This document shows, in pieces, positions 1-8,881 of a DNA stretch of 34,815 nucleotides. Position 1 is the stretch's first letter; the number at the start of each line of letters is the position of its first letter. This stretch comes from Desulfobacteraceae bacterium. GTDB taxonomy: Bacteria; Desulfobacterota; Syntrophobacteria; Syntrophobacterales; Syntrophobacteraceae. The DNA lies in NCBI GenBank assembly GCA_021372635.1, contig JAJFUA010000146.1:1-34815 (forward strand). The letters run 5' to 3'. The notes under the pieces were generated by a model that was not told the origin of the DNA, made no database searches, and saw nothing but the letters and a program-made list of their open reading frames with translations. The translations under genes and the position numbers were made by a program.

Positions 1-615
1 GGTGAGGCTGGTGCTGTTCGCCATGAACGGGGGCAGCACTTCGGTGTAGCCGTGCCTGCGCGTGTGGATATCCAGCATCAGGCTGATGAGCGCCCGTTCG
101 AGGGCGGCACCCTGGCGCCAGTAGAGCGTGAACCGGGAGCCCGTGATCTTGGCGGCGCGTTCGAAATCGAGGATGCCGAGATTCTCGCCGATTTCCCAGT
201 GGGCCCTGGGCTCGAAGCCGAACGTCGGCGGCGTGCCCCAGGTCTTGACCACGGGGTTGTCTTTCTCATCCGCTCCGACGGGCACGGATTCATGGGGAAT
301 ATTGGGAATGAGCAGGAGGAACTGCCTGAATTTTTCCTCGATTTCGGCAAGATCCTGGTCCATTCCCTTGATCTGCTGGGACACGTCCCGCATTTCCTCA
401 ATCAGTCCGGAAGCTTCCTTCTTTTCGCGCTTCAGGCGGGAGATCTCCTCCGAAGCCACGTTGCGGCGATGCTTCAGTTCTTCCACTTCCTGAAGGATCT
501 TCCGCCTGCTTTCATCCAGCTCCAGGAGAGGTCCCAGGTCCAATTCCATTTTACGGTCCCGCAACATACGGCCGACCCGTTCGATGTTGTCGCGGACAAA
601 CTTCACATCCAACAT
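1..615 (-). CDS. serS: Serine--tRNA ligase, N-terminal part (gene continues past the window edge)
   Basis: Charges tRNA-Ser with serine in the cytoplasm. The 205 codons seen start at an ATG ([10 protein letters not shown]) and stay open to the left edge, so the C-terminal catalytic half is missing. Residues of about 25-110 form the charged, heptad-like helical arm that SerRS uses to hold the long variable arm of tRNA-Ser; this is followed by the typical [10 protein letters not shown] linker, the [27 protein letters not shown] region (start of the class II core) and [21 protein letters not shown]. These blocks are diagnostic of SerRS. Upstream lies a good minus-strand promoter (692-719), giving a leader of about 70 bases in which I see no T-box. 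The gene is monocistronic with respect to what lies upstream, since the neighbouring zinc-ribbon gene ends before the promoter. Confidence 0.96.
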   Translation of the reverse strand, partial: MLDVKFVRDNIERVGRMLRDRKMELDLGPLLELDESRRKILQEVEELKHRRNVASEEISRLKREKKEASGLIEEMRDVSQQIKGMDQDLAEIEEKFRQFLLLIPNIPHESVPVGADEKDNPVVKTWGTPPTFGFEPRAHWEIGENLGILDFERAAKITGSRFTLYWRQGAALERALISLMLDIHTRRHGYTEVLPPFMANSTSLT

Positions 616-691
616 ATAACCCCCGCTTGACGAAGTACCTTGCAGCTAATAGTGTTTTTCTACACTTATCAGGAAGTTGAGACCAAGGTTT

Positions 692-719
692 CTTATCACC
701 TCTATTGCGTGTTTGTCAA
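692..719 (-). promoter_or_regulatory. Candidate sigma-70-type promoter for serS
   Basis: On the minus strand a perfect -35 box TTGACA (714-719) is followed after 16 bases by GATAAG (692-697), a 4/6 match to the -10 consensus. The expected transcript start is about 70 bases before the serS ATG. Seen in sequence only. Confidence 0.5.
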
Positions 720-755
720 TTCCTTTTGTTACATCAATAGGTTGTGCACAACCAT

Positions 756-780
756 AAAATTCCGGCTCCGGAGGCCGAAC
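756..780 (-). terminator. Weak hairpin plus T-run after the zinc-ribbon gene
   Basis: Read on the minus strand, a short stem (TTC-GGC pairing with GCC-GAA, each arm with one bulged base, loop TCCGGA) is followed by TTTTA. It lies between the zinc-ribbon gene and the serS promoter, where a terminator would be expected. The stem is short and imperfect, so the call is tentative. Confidence 0.35.
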
Positions 781-814
781 GGACGGGGCAGGCCGCGGGA
801 CCGGGCGGCAGAGA

Positions 815-1594
815 TCAATTGTCGAATTTGGCGCTGATGACCTCGATGCTGTAATCGCCCAGGGCGTCCATCTCGGGAAGGTTGTGAAAAACCAGCATGA
901 ACGGGATTCGCTTGGACGGAGCAACGTTGACGTTGGTGAGGTTCTTGCCCTCGCGGTTCATCATCCGGTTCTGGATCTCGGTCACGTTGAGCTGCGCCAG
1001 TTCGTTGCGGGGCATCCCGTTGCCCGGATAACACCTCTGCGTTTGCGCGATCTGGTTGTTGGTCGTATACAGCTTCCCTTCGAGAAGGATGAAGCTGATG
1101 GGCCGGCTCGACTCGTTCGAGACCTCCCCCTCCACCACGAAAATCTGGCCCGCGTGGGCATTTTCGAGGAAATAAGCGCGCGTCGAATCCATGATCGTCA
1201 CGGCGGGCTGTTCGTTCGGCTGCGGCGGTTTGTCCTTTGCGGAGGAAAGCGGCTGCGAAGGGGAGGCGGTGTACTTCTGCGCATAGTAGTAGGCGCCGCC
1301 GGCGAGAAGAGCCAGGGGAACCAGCCAGAGGAGCAGCTTTCTGAGCATGCCGCTGCGCTGGGCTTTCCCGGGTGTCCTGGCGCCCGGCGGCGGAGGCGCG
1401 AAGGGCGCCGCGTCGTCTTCGGGGCCCATGTCCTCGGAAAGATCGACGTGAATGAGCGCTTCCTCCTCGGTGTCCAGCTTGACGAGAAACACGTGACCGC
1501 AGCGGGAGCACCGGACCTTCTTCTTCGATCCTCTTGCCCGGCTGGGGTCGAACCGGAACTTGGTTTTGCACGATTCGCACGTAACGATCATCAT
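815..1594 (-). CDS. Zinc-ribbon membrane protein, DUF3426 type
   Basis: A 259-residue protein of unknown function. Residues 1-40 hold an MJ0042-type zinc ribbon with two CxxC pairs (CESC near residue 7, CSRC near residue 29). A proline-rich acidic linker (about 50-75) follows, then one membrane segment (about 84-105: LLLWLVPLALLAGGAYYYA) and a C-terminal domain of about 150 residues resembling DUF3426, with 'VVEGEVSN' and 'IPFMLVFHNLP' blocks. This layout (ribbon in the cytoplasm, single helix, extracytoplasmic beta-rich domain) is common in proteobacteria. I chose the ATG at 1594 because AAGGAC lies about 7 bases upstream; a longer frame to 1681 lacks any family similarity, and ATG 1591 is an equally possible start. 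It lies 134 bases after hpt and may be cotranscribed with it. Confidence 0.82.
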   Translation of the reverse strand: MMIVTCESCKTKFRFDPSRARGSKKKVRCSRCGHVFLVKLDTEEEALIHVDLSEDMGPEDDAAPFAPPPPGARTPGKAQRSGMLRKLLLWLVPLALLAGGAYYYAQKYTASPSQPLSSAKDKPPQPNEQPAVTIMDSTRAYFLENAHAGQIFVVEGEVSNESSRPISFILLEGKLYTTNNQIAQTQRCYPGNGMPRNELAQLNVTEIQNRMMNREGKNLTNVNVAPSKRIPFMLVFHNLPEMDALGDYSIEVISAKFDN

Positions 1595-1727
1595 CGGTAT
1601 GTCCTTGTCAGCCCATTTCCCACGGCGTGCCAGGCGGTCTTCCGCCGGGCGGCGCAGTATCCTTCGCCGGGGGTGCAGCAACGGCCTTTACGGGTGCCGG
1701 CCCGTCAATCGATCTATGGAATGCAGG

Positions 1728-2258
1728 TTATTTGAGGAACTGCACTTCGTAGATTCCCGGGAGGTTCCTGTGCTTTTCGGAATAATCCAGGCCGTAGCCC
1801 ACCAGGAATCCCGTTTCGACGCGAATGCCCGTGTATGCCACCGGCACTTCCCTCTCGCGCCGCTCGTACTTGTCGATCAATGCGCAAATCTTGACGGAGG
1901 CGGGCTTCCGGCGCTTCAATTCTTCGAGGTACCAGGCAAGGGTGGTTCCCGTATCGACGATGTCCTCGACGATGAGCACGTGAAGCCCCTCGATGTCGGT
2001 TTCGATGTCTTTCGTGATCCTGACCCGGCCGCTCGACTCCGCCGCGCTCCCGTAGCTGGCGAGGCGCACGAAGTCGATGTGTACGGGCATGGCCAGGCGG
2101 CGCACGAGATCCGCGAGAAAGATGAAGGCGCCCTTGAGAACGCCGATGAGAACGAGAGGCTGATCCTGGTAGTCCTGGTTGATCCGGGCAGCCAGTTCGT
2201 CCAACCGTATTTGCAGGTCTTCGGCCGTCAGCTTCGGCACCAGACAATAGTTTTCCAT
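1728..2258 (-). CDS. hpt: Hypoxanthine phosphoribosyltransferase
   Basis: Purine salvage enzyme: transfers the phosphoribosyl group of PRPP to hypoxanthine (and usually guanine), giving IMP or GMP in the cytoplasm. At 176 residues it has the normal length. The PRPP-binding signature VLIVEDIVDTGTT sits at about residues 94-106 with the acidic pair E98/D99; LIGVLKGAFIFLADL (about 37-51) and the catalytic-loop SYGS (about 68-71) also fit. The ATG at 2258 is preceded by GAGGA at a good distance. A candidate promoter is at 2381-2409. The downstream neighbour on the same strand is the zinc-ribbon protein. Confidence 0.95.
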   Translation of the reverse strand: MENYCLVPKLTAEDLQIRLDELAARINQDYQDQPLVLIGVLKGAFIFLADLVRRLAMPVHIDFVRLASYGSAAESSGRVRITKDIETDIEGLHVLIVEDIVDTGTTLAWYLEELKRRKPASVKICALIDKYERREREVPVAYTGIRVETGFLVGYGLDYSEKHRNLPGIYEVQFLK

Positions 2259-2380
2259 TCGTCGGTCCTCTTTTCGGAACAGCCAGCCCGGATTGCGCCT
2301 TCGCGGAACGATCCGTTCAACTGCCCGTCAACTAAAGGATTTTCAGAGCCAAGAAAGATCCGTTTTTTCAAATCCGCTGC

Positions 2381-2409
2381 ATATTATCGAAAACGAAAGA
2401 AAAGATCAA
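2381..2409 (-). promoter_or_regulatory. Candidate promoter for hpt
   Basis: Minus strand: TTGATC (2404-2409), 17-base spacer, TAATAT (2381-2386). It sits in the AT-rich part of the 343-base gap 2259-2601 that separates hpt from the divergent NifU-like gene. No other gene is visible in this gap. Confidence 0.45.
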
Positions 2410-2543
2410 TCCGGTTTCATGTTAACTGCCTAAAACCATTCAGATTCCGTTCCGGGATCGGAATGCCTTTGCCAAGCCCTGTTCCCATGCGCTTTCACGG
2501 CCTTTGCGCCGCCGGTCCGGCGGTTCGTCCCGGAGGGTTTTCA

Positions 2544-2572
2544 TTGATTTTAAAAATGCATATGTTTATATG
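2544..2572 (+). promoter_or_regulatory. Candidate promoter for the NifU-like gene
   Basis: TTGATT (2544-2549), 17-base spacer, TATATG (2567-2572), in a locally very AT-rich stretch just before a strong AAGGAGG ribosome binding site (2586-2592) and the ATG at 2602. The implied leader is only about 22 bases. Confidence 0.55.
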
Positions 2573-2601
2573 TTGAAAACTTTCCAAGGAGGACAACGAC
2601 A

Positions 2602-2820
2602 ATGCGTGAGAAGGTGGAAGCGGCACTGGCGAAGATTCGCCCGATGCTCGAGCGTGACGGAGGCAGCGTGGACCTGGTCGATGTTCAGGGATCGGTCGTG
2701 AAGGTGCGCTTGACGGGCGCCTGCAAGGGCTGCCCCATGAGCCAGATGACATTGAAATCCGGTATCGAGCGAATCATCAAGCAAGACGTACCGGAAGTCA
2801 CCGAGGTGGTTTCCGTTTGA
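2602..2820 (+). CDS. NifU-like C-terminal-domain protein (Nfu-type Fe-S carrier)
   Basis: A stand-alone 72-residue NifU C-terminal domain. Such proteins bind a labile 4Fe-4S cluster between two subunits and pass it to apo-enzymes in the cytoplasm. The cluster ligands are the CxxC of ACKGCPMS (residues 42 and 45), preceded by the typical RPMLERDGGSVDLVDV block and followed by MTLKSGIERIIKQDVPEV. The length is that of a complete single-domain Nfu, not a fragment. It has its own promoter, an AAGGAGG site 9 bases before the ATG and a clear terminator, so it is a one-gene unit. No isc or suf genes lie nearby. Confidence 0.93.
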   Translation: MREKVEAALAKIRPMLERDGGSVDLVDVQGSVVKVRLTGACKGCPMSQMTLKSGIERIIKQDVPEVTEVVSV

Positions 2821-2852
2821 CGGAGGCCTTTCGAATCTCGGATCATCGTGAG

Positions 2853-2892
2853 AATCCCGTCGCTTCCTCGAGAAACCGGCGGGATTTTTTTT
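2853..2892 (+). terminator. Rho-independent terminator of the NifU-like gene
   Basis: A 10-bp stem (AATCCCGTCG pairing with CGGCGGGATT, one G-T pair) with a 14-base loop, followed by an eight-T run at 2885-2892. It starts about 30 bases after the stop codon. Confidence 0.88.
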
Positions 2893-2941
2893 GCGGTCGG
2901 GGAAATGGAAATGGAGGCAGGGGGCTGCCTGCGGCCTCCGG

Positions 2942-3415
2942 CTACTTGTGGTAGGGCTCGCCCTTGAGTATGCTGAAGGCGCGGTAGAGCTGTTCCGTGA
3001 CGATGAGCCGGGCCATGTCGTGCGGAAAGGTCATCTTTGAAAGGGACAGCACGAAGCGGGCCCGGCGGGACAGGCTTTCGGAAACGCCCAGCGGACCGCC
3101 GATCGCCATCCAGAGGTGTTCGGTCCCTTCATTTTGCAGCCGTTCCAGGAACCGGGAAAACTCCACGGAATCCATCTGCCTGCCGTGCTGGTCCCAGACC
3201 GCCAGGCAGCCGCCTTCGCCCACGAGCCTGAGCACCTTTTCCCCCTCCCGTTCCCTGACCGCGCTCTCGGGCGTTTTCGGCCCGATCTTTTCCTGCCGCA
3301 CCACGTGGACTTCCACCGGCACATAGTGCTGCAGCCGATCGAGGTAGCGGGTGATCGCGGCATCGATTTCGGGAAAATTCGTTTTCCCGATGAAGACGAG
3401 ATGGAGGTGCATCAT
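2942..3415 (-). CDS. rlmH: 23S rRNA pseudouridine-1915 N3-methyltransferase
   Basis: SPOUT-family methyltransferase that methylates pseudouridine 1915 in helix 69 of 23S rRNA within assembled ribosomes, using SAM. At 157 residues it has the family length. It carries the knot-forming 'AIGGPLGVS' loop and the C-terminal 'LIVTEQLYRAFSILKGEPYHK' block that defines RlmH. The ATG at 3415 overlaps the tlyA stop in an ATGA arrangement, which indicates translational coupling and fixes the start; a longer frame upstream is only a shadow inside tlyA. It is the last gene of the minus-strand block starting at xseA. Confidence 0.95.
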   Translation of the reverse strand: MMHLHLVFIGKTNFPEIDAAITRYLDRLQHYVPVEVHVVRQEKIGPKTPESAVREREGEKVLRLVGEGGCLAVWDQHGRQMDSVEFSRFLERLQNEGTEHLWMAIGGPLGVSESLSRRARFVLSLSKMTFPHDMARLIVTEQLYRAFSILKGEPYHK

Positions 3416-4191
3416 GGCGCGTCCGCGCCCGGGGGTCCTTCGGCTTCGGCGGCTTCGACGCGCGCCGCCAGCAGGAATTCCCTGTTTCCTTTCGGCCCGA
3501 GGATCGGTGACGGGGTGACGCCGAGAAGCCCGAAGCCCAGCGACTCGCAGAACCCGGCGATGGAATCGCACACCCGTCGGTGTATTTCGGGATCTCTCAC
3601 GACCCCTCCTTTTCCCACCTGGTCTTTTCCCGCTTCGAACTGGGGTTTGATCAGGGCGATGAGCATGCCGCCGGGGATCAGGAAGGGCATCGCCGCGGGA
3701 ATCACGATTCTGAGAGAGATGAACGAGGCGTCGATCGTGACCAGGTGGATCGGTTCGGGTACGGCTTCCCGGGGAAGGTAGCGGATGTTCCGCCGCTCCA
3801 GGACGACGACCCTCGAATCCTGCCTGAGCTTCCAGGCGAGTTGCCCGTAGCCCACGTCCACGGCGTACACCCTGCCGGCCCCGCGCTGGAGGAGACAGTC
3901 GGTGAAACCGCCCGTGGACGCCCCGACATCCATGGCCGTCAATCCGTTCACGTCGATCGAAAACGTTTTGAGGGCATGGACCAGTTTGAGGCCACCGCGG
4001 CTTACGAAGGGGATGTCTTCTCCCCTGAGTTCGACGAGGCAGTCGTCGGGTACCTGCTGGCCCGGCTTTGCGGCCGGCCGGCCGTCGACGAGGATCTTGG
4101 CCCCGAGGACCAGTGCCTGCGCCCGTTCCCGGCTGGGAGCGAGCCCCTTATCGACGAGCAGTTTGTCCAATCGCGTGAAGGATCGCGCCAT
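3412..4191 (-). CDS. tlyA: TlyA-family rRNA 2'-O-methyltransferase (hemolysin-A-like)
   Basis: A 259-residue protein with an N-terminal S4 RNA-binding domain (residues about 5-65, [19 protein letters not shown]) and an FtsJ/RrmJ-type methyltransferase domain with the SAM motif [15 protein letters not shown] (about 87-101). TlyA of mycobacteria methylates cytidines in 16S and 23S rRNA and its loss gives capreomycin resistance; old 'hemolysin' names for this family are misleading. The start overlaps the 3' end of dxs by 44 bases, and the stop overlaps the rlmH start. The dxs-tlyA pairing is common in bacteria. Exact target nucleotides in this organism are unknown. Confidence 0.9.
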   Translation of the reverse strand: MARSFTRLDKLLVDKGLAPSRERAQALVLGAKILVDGRPAAKPGQQVPDDCLVELRGEDIPFVSRGGLKLVHALKTFSIDVNGLTAMDVGASTGGFTDCLLQRGAGRVYAVDVGYGQLAWKLRQDSRVVVLERRNIRYLPREAVPEPIHLVTIDASFISLRIVIPAAMPFLIPGGMLIALIKPQFEAGKDQVGKGGVVRDPEIHRRVCDSIAGFCESLGFGLLGVTPSPILGPKGNREFLLAARVEAAEAEGPPGADAP

Positions 4192-6094
4192 GATGCCGGC
4201 CCATCATCTCCTGCACGGCACTTTCTATGCCTTCGGCATCGATGCCACAGAGATTTCTCAAGATGGCCTGGCTGCCTTGCGGAACGAAAGCGTCGGAAAT
4301 CCCGAGACGCTTGAACGCCTTGGGGAAGAATGAGTTTTCCTCGAACATTTCGAGCACGGCGCTGCCGAATCCGCCCTGCAGGGCGTTCTCCTCGACGGTG
4401 ATCACCCGTCCGGTCTTCGAGGCGTAATCCAGGATGAGTTCCCGGTCCAGGGGCTTTACGAACCTGGCGTTGATCACGGCGGCGTCGATCCCTTCCGCTT
4501 CCAGCCGTTCGGCGGCTTTTACGGACGCCTGCACGGTTGAGCCGATGGCGACGATCAGGACGTCCCTGCCTTCCCGCAGGACTTCGCCTCTGCCTATGGG
4601 AATGCTGTGGAAGGTGTCATCCAGGACCGCTCCGATGCCGTTGCCCCGGGGGTAGCGTATGGCCACGGGGCCCGGTTGTTCGAGGGCGGTTTTCAGCATG
4701 TGTTGCAGTTCGTTTTCGTCTTTGGGGGCCATGAGCACCATGTTGGGGACGGCCCTCAGGAACGACATGTCGAAGAGGCCGTGATGCGTCGGCCCGTCTT
4801 CCCCGACGATTCCTGCCCTGTCGAGGGCGAAGACCACCGGCAGGTTCTGCAGGCAGACGTCGTGGATGATCTGGTCGTAGGCCCGCTGAATGAAAGTCGA
4901 GTAGATGGCGACGACCGGTTTATAGCCTTCCGTGGCGAGGCCCGCGGCGAAGGTCACGGCGTGCTGTTCGGCGATGCCCACGTCGAAAAACCGGTCGGGG
5001 AACCGCTTGGAGAAGATATCCAGGCCGGTGCCGGAAAGCATCGCGGCGGTGATGGCCACCACCTTGGGGTCGTTTTCTGCGAGGCAGATGATGGCGTCCC
5101 CGAAAACCTGGGTATACGAGGGGGCGCGTGCGGTGGTCGGAGCGGGACTCTTCCCCGTGTTGATATCGAAGCACCCGACGCCGTGAAAGCTGGTCGGATC
5201 GCATTCCGCGTGCACGTAGCCGCGCCCCTTCTGCGTCAGGACATGGATGAGCACGGGGCCCTCGATGTGGCGGGCCGTCTGGAAGGTCTCGATCAGGCGG
5301 TCGATGCGATGTCCCTTGATGGGGCCGATATAGTGGAACTCGAAGGCCTGGAAGAGCATGCCTGGCGTGAAGAAGGTCACCAGGGAGTCGATGCTGCGCT
5401 TCAGGAGTTGGAGGATGTTCGGGCCGAGCCCCGGCACCGATTTCAGAAAGCGTTCCATCTCCCGTTTCAGGTACATGAGCGTCTTGTTGGAGAGCTTGGA
5501 ACTCAGAAACGAGGACATGGCCCCCACGTTCGGCGAGATGGACATCTCGTTGTCGTTGAGGACGACGATGAGATTCTTGGCCAGATCGCCCGCATGGTTG
5601 AGCGCTTCGAAGGCCATGCCCCCCGTCATGCTGCCGTCGCCGATGACGGCGATGGCGCGGTTGGGCGATTTGTTCAGGGCCTTTCCCACGGTGATGCCGA
5701 GGGCCGCCGAGATGGAAGTGCTGGAATGGCCCGTTCCGAAAGCGTCGTACCGGCTTTCCGACCGCTTCGGGAAACCGCTGATCCCTTCATACTGGCGAAG
5801 GGTGTGAAAGCGGTCCGCACGCCCCGTGAGGATCTTGTGCGTGTATGCCTGGTGCCCGACATCCCAGATGAAGCAGTCGTTCGGTGCGTCGAATACGTAA
5901 TGGAGCGCCAGAGTCAGTTCAACGACCCCGAGATTCGGGGCGAGATGTCCGCCGTTTTGGGACACCGTTTCGATAATGGTGGTGCGGATCTCGTCGGCGA
6001 GCAGCTGGAGCTGGGCCGGCGACAGCCCCTTCAACTGGGAAGGGCTGTCAATTTGAGCCAGCAGATTCATGCGATCGTGTTCTGACAAGTTCAA
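4148..6094 (-). CDS. dxs: 1-deoxy-D-xylulose-5-phosphate synthase
   Basis: First enzyme of the MEP isoprenoid pathway: condenses pyruvate with glyceraldehyde 3-phosphate using thiamine diphosphate. The 648-residue length is typical for the family. The thiamine-binding motif [18 protein letters not shown]...LNDNEMS is present, as are the [13 protein letters not shown] block, the catalytic-glutamate region [17 protein letters not shown] and the transketolase C-terminal domain. The start is uncertain: a GAGAGG ribosome site lies 7 bases before a TTG at 6088, while TTG 6094 and ATG 6070 are in frame but worse spaced, so the protein probably begins at a TTG codon. It lies 42 bases after ispA and overlaps tlyA by 44 bases, consistent with one operon making isoprenoid precursors. 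Confidence 0.96.
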   Translation of the reverse strand: MNLSEHDRMNLLAQIDSPSQLKGLSPAQLQLLADEIRTTIIETVSQNGGHLAPNLGVVELTLALHYVFDAPNDCFIWDVGHQAYTHKILTGRADRFHTLRQYEGISGFPKRSESRYDAFGTGHSSTSISAALGITVGKALNKSPNRAIAVIGDGSMTGGMAFEALNHAGDLAKNLIVVLNDNEMSISPNVGAMSSFLSSKLSNKTLMYLKREMERFLKSVPGLGPNILQLLKRSIDSLVTFFTPGMLFQAFEFHYIGPIKGHRIDRLIETFQTARHIEGPVLIHVLTQKGRGYVHAECDPTSFHGVGCFDINTGKSPAPTTARAPSYTQVFGDAIICLAENDPKVVAITAAMLSGTGLDIFSKRFPDRFFDVGIAEQHAVTFAAGLATEGYKPVVAIYSTFIQRAYDQIIHDVCLQNLPVVFALDRAGIVGEDGPTHHGLFDMSFLRAVPNMVLMAPKDENELQHMLKTALEQPGPVAIRYPRGNGIGAVLDDTFHSIPIGRGEVLREGRDVLIVAIGSTVQASVKAAERLEAEGIDAAVINARFVKPLDRELILDYASKTGRVITVEENALQGGFGSAVLEMFEENSFFPKAFKRLGISDAFVPQGSQAILRNLCGIDAEGIESAVQEMMGRHHGAILHAIGQTARR

Positions 6095-6136
6095 ACCTCT
6101 CTTGCAGTGTTTTGCGCATCGTTGCCGAGCGTATTC

Positions 6137-7036
6137 TCATGCCCGCCGCACCAGGAGGTACCGGGCTACGGCGCGCAACGGCTCCGCCGAATCGCCGAAC
6201 GGGGTCAGGGCATCGAGTGCCGCATCGACGTGCTCGCGAGCCGCTTCCTTGGATTTTGCGAGGCCCAGCAGGGCCGGGTAGGTCTTTTTGTTCTTGGCCG
6301 CGTCCGATCCCGGTTGTTTTCCCATGACCTCGGCGTCTCCCTCCACGTCCAGGAGATCGTCCGTAATCTGGAAAGCGAGGCCGAGGTGATGGCCGTAGCG
6401 GGTGAGAGTCGAAACCTGCTCATTGGAACCGCCGCCCAGGACGGCCCCTATCTCCAGGGACGCCGACAGGAGAGCCCCCGTTTTATGGATGTGCATGTAC
6501 TCGACCGTGGCGATGTCGACGGAGCGGTTTTCGCTTTCCAGGTCGATGACCTGGCCGCCGATCATGCCCCTGTACCCGGAAGCCCTGACCAGGATGCGGA
6601 TCACCAGCAGGAGCTTGTCCGGCGTCAGTGTGCCGCCCAACCGGGTGGATGCGGCGAATTCGAAGGCTTCGGTCAGCAGGGCATCGCCGGCGAGAACCGC
6701 CATGCCTTCGCCGAAAACCTTGTGGTTCGTCGGCTTGCCTCTGCGGAAATCGTCGTTGTCCATTGCCGGGAGGTCGTCGTGGATGAGCGAATAGGTGTGG
6801 ATCATCTCCAGCGCGCAGGCCGCCGGCATGGCGACGTCCGTCGTTCCGCCCACCACTTCCGAGGCGGCAAGGCACAATATGGGCCGCAGACGTTTGCCCC
6901 CTGCAAAAAGGCTGTAGCGCGAAGCTTCCAGGACGGTCTTCTGAAGTCCCGCCGGCTCGGGGAAAGTGTTCTCCAGGGCCTCGTCCACCATTTGTTTGCG
7001 TTCCGCCAGGTATTTCTTCAGGTCAAAATCCGGCAT
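6137..7036 (-). CDS. ispA: Polyprenyl (farnesyl/geranyl) diphosphate synthase
   Basis: Short-chain trans-prenyltransferase that joins isopentenyl diphosphate to dimethylallyl or geranyl diphosphate. It has 299 residues. The first aspartate-rich motif DDLPAMDND starts at residue 87 and the second, TDDLLDVEGD, lies near residue 228; GGKRLRP (about 46-52) binds diphosphate. The bulky residues before the first motif and the IspA-type insert between its aspartates fit a C15 product, but chain length is inferred. It lies between xseB and dxs, the order widely seen in proteobacteria and Firmicutes. Confidence 0.94.
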   Translation of the reverse strand: MPDFDLKKYLAERKQMVDEALENTFPEPAGLQKTVLEASRYSLFAGGKRLRPILCLAASEVVGGTTDVAMPAACALEMIHTYSLIHDDLPAMDNDDFRRGKPTNHKVFGEGMAVLAGDALLTEAFEFAASTRLGGTLTPDKLLLVIRILVRASGYRGMIGGQVIDLESENRSVDIATVEYMHIHKTGALLSASLEIGAVLGGGSNEQVSTLTRYGHHLGLAFQITDDLLDVEGDAEVMGKQPGSDAAKNKKTYPALLGLAKSKEAAREHVDAALDALTPFGDSAEPLRAVARYLLVRRA

Positions 7037-7143
7037 TTTGCTTTCGCCCTCTCCTTTACGATGTCAAATTACATAAATTTAACATGCCAAATGCCCTGCT
7101 GCCAATGTTTTCCGTAAAGAAGCTGGCGACATGGCTTCGGAAT

Positions 7144-7416
7144 TCAATCCAGGCCGTTCGGTTTTTCGCCGGAACCGTCGGAAAGGGCCGGGTCGAAAGC
7201 CGTGGCGGACCACGCTCCCTGCTGATCCTTCATCAGCATCTGCACCCGGTTCTCCGCCTGCTCCAGTTTCTGATGGCAATACTGCACGAGGCGCACGCCT
7301 TCCGAGAAGGATTCCATGGCCTCTTCCAGCGGCAGGTCGCCTTTTTCCATCTTTTCGACGATCCCCTGCAGCCTCTTGATGGCCTCCTCGAACTGCTCCT
7401 CTTTTTTCTTCGCCAC
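7144..7416 (-). CDS. xseB: Exodeoxyribonuclease VII small subunit
   Basis: A 90-residue subunit of the ATP-independent exonuclease that trims single-stranded DNA from both ends. The conserved core is FEEAIKRLQGIVEKMEKGDLPLEEAMESFSEGVRLVQYCHQKLEQAENRVQ (described by its start near residue 9 and end near 59); a non-conserved tail of about 30 residues follows. It starts 18 bases after the xseA stop, so the two subunits are made together. A gap of about 107 bases separates it from ispA. Confidence 0.94.
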   Translation of the reverse strand: MAKKKEEQFEEAIKRLQGIVEKMEKGDLPLEEAMESFSEGVRLVQYCHQKLEQAENRVQMLMKDQQGAWSATAFDPALSDGSGEKPNGLD

Positions 7417-7434
7417 GGTTTCTCCTTCACATGC

Positions 7435-8811
7435 TCATGAGCTTATACCGCCGTCCCGGTCCGTTTTCCGGACCGTGCATTCCAGGTGCCCTTCCGAGAG
7501 TTGCACGAGGACTTCCTGCCCCGGCCGAACTTCCGTGGACTTTCGTATCATGTTTTTTCCCGGCAGACCATAGGTTATCGAATACCCCCTCGAAAGCACC
7601 GCCAGCGGACTCAGGCTTTCGAGCTGCGAAGCGCAGTGCCGCAGCCGGTACCGGTACACGTCCAGGAGCTTCTGCTGGTTAAGAAGAAGCTGCCGGCGGC
7701 ATTGGTCCAGATTGACGCGGCAGCGCAGCAGGTCTTTGGCTGGATGGAGTGAGAGCAGCCTTTGTGCCAGGTGGGTGTGGAGGGTCCGGAAGCGTTCCAG
7801 GCGCCGGGCCATTGCGAGCTGAAGGCGTCCCGCCCGGTCGTCCACCGAGAGCTTGAGGTCTTCGATGCGTCTTTTCGGATGGACCAGCCGCTTTTCGAGG
7901 TATCGCAGCTCGTTTCGCGCCGCGTCGGTCTTTCGGGTGAATGCGCGCAGCAGCCGTTCCGAGGCCGTCAGGAGGGTGCGCTGGAAATCCTCGAGCCGGT
8001 TGACCACCCATTCGGCCGCGGCCGTGGGTGTGGGAACCCGCAGGTCGGAAACCATGTCGCAGATGGTGAAGTCGATTTCGTGGCCCACGGCGGATATGAC
8101 GGGGATGGCGGAAGCCGCGACAGCGCGCGCGACGACTTCCTCGTTGAACGGCCAGAGATCTTCGAGGCTGCCTCCCCCGCGTCCGACGAGCAGCACGTCC
8201 CATGCGCAGCGCGCCGAAAGCTGGTTGGCCGCGGCGATGGCCGCGGCAATCTCTCCCGCGGCTTCACCCCCCTGGACGCGAACGGGAAGCAGGGATACGG
8301 AAACGTTGAAAGGAGCCCGGCGCAGGACTTTGAGCATGTCCCGGACGGCTGCGCCGGTAGGGGAGGTGACGATGGCGATCCTCTGCGGGCATCGGGGGAG
8401 CGGCAGTTTGCGGGCGGGATCGAAAAGCCCTTCGGCCTCGAGTTTTTTCTTCAGCTGCTCGAAAGCGAGCTGCAGGGCGCCGATCCCCTGTGGTTCCATG
8501 ACGTCGATGATGAGCTGGTATTCCCCGCGCGGTTCGTAAACGCTCAGCCTGCCCAGGCAGATCACCTGCATGCCGGCTTCGGGAACGAAACGCAGGCGCT
8601 GCTGCTGCGAGCGGAAGAGCACCGCGCGGACCTGGCTCTGCTCGTCTTTCAGAGTGAAATAGCAGTGGCCGGAACCGGGGACCCTGAAATTGGAGATTTC
8701 CCCCCTCACCCAGATGGAGCCGTACCGGGATTCGAGCAGCCCCTTGATTTGCCGGTTGAGTTCACTGACGGTAAAAACGTTGTCTTCGGCTTCGAAAACG
8801 GGAAAAAGCAT
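7435..8811 (-). CDS. xseA: Exodeoxyribonuclease VII large subunit
   Basis: Catalytic subunit of exonuclease VII, 458 residues. It begins with the OB-fold single-strand DNA-binding domain (about 10-105: FTVSELNRQIKGLLE, YFTLKDEQSQVRAVLF), then the nuclease domain with ITSPTGAAVRDML-like and GRGGGSLEDLWPFNEE blocks and the VGHEIDFTICDMVSDLRVPTPTAAAE stretch, then a long coiled-coil region (about 285-400) that binds XseB, and the C-terminal 'VLSRGYSITY' block. Start ATG at 8811. It is the first gene of the minus-strand block xseA-xseB-ispA-dxs-tlyA-rlmH and follows the peptide permease genes by about 70 bases, so readthrough from the transporter operon is possible. Confidence 0.96.
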   Translation of the reverse strand: MLFPVFEAEDNVFTVSELNRQIKGLLESRYGSIWVRGEISNFRVPGSGHCYFTLKDEQSQVRAVLFRSQQQRLRFVPEAGMQVICLGRLSVYEPRGEYQLIIDVMEPQGIGALQLAFEQLKKKLEAEGLFDPARKLPLPRCPQRIAIVTSPTGAAVRDMLKVLRRAPFNVSVSLLPVRVQGGEAAGEIAAAIAAANQLSARCAWDVLLVGRGGGSLEDLWPFNEEVVARAVAASAIPVISAVGHEIDFTICDMVSDLRVPTPTAAAEWVVNRLEDFQRTLLTASERLLRAFTRKTDAARNELRYLEKRLVHPKRRIEDLKLSVDDRAGRLQLAMARRLERFRTLHTHLAQRLLSLHPAKDLLRCRVNLDQCRRQLLLNQQKLLDVYRYRLRHCASQLESLSPLAVLSRGYSITYGLPGKNMIRKSTEVRPGQEVLVQLSEGHLECTVRKTDRDGGISS

Positions 8812-8881
8812 GGGACTGTCAAACCATCCTTCCGGCGACGGGTTTTCGCCGGCGCCGGACGTCCGTCGGTGCCGGCAAAGG

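Noticed and set aside
4607..6085. A 492-codon open frame on the plus strand opposite dxs
   Set aside because: It is a mirror of the GC-rich dxs coding strand; dxs has all family motifs and the opposite frame has none.
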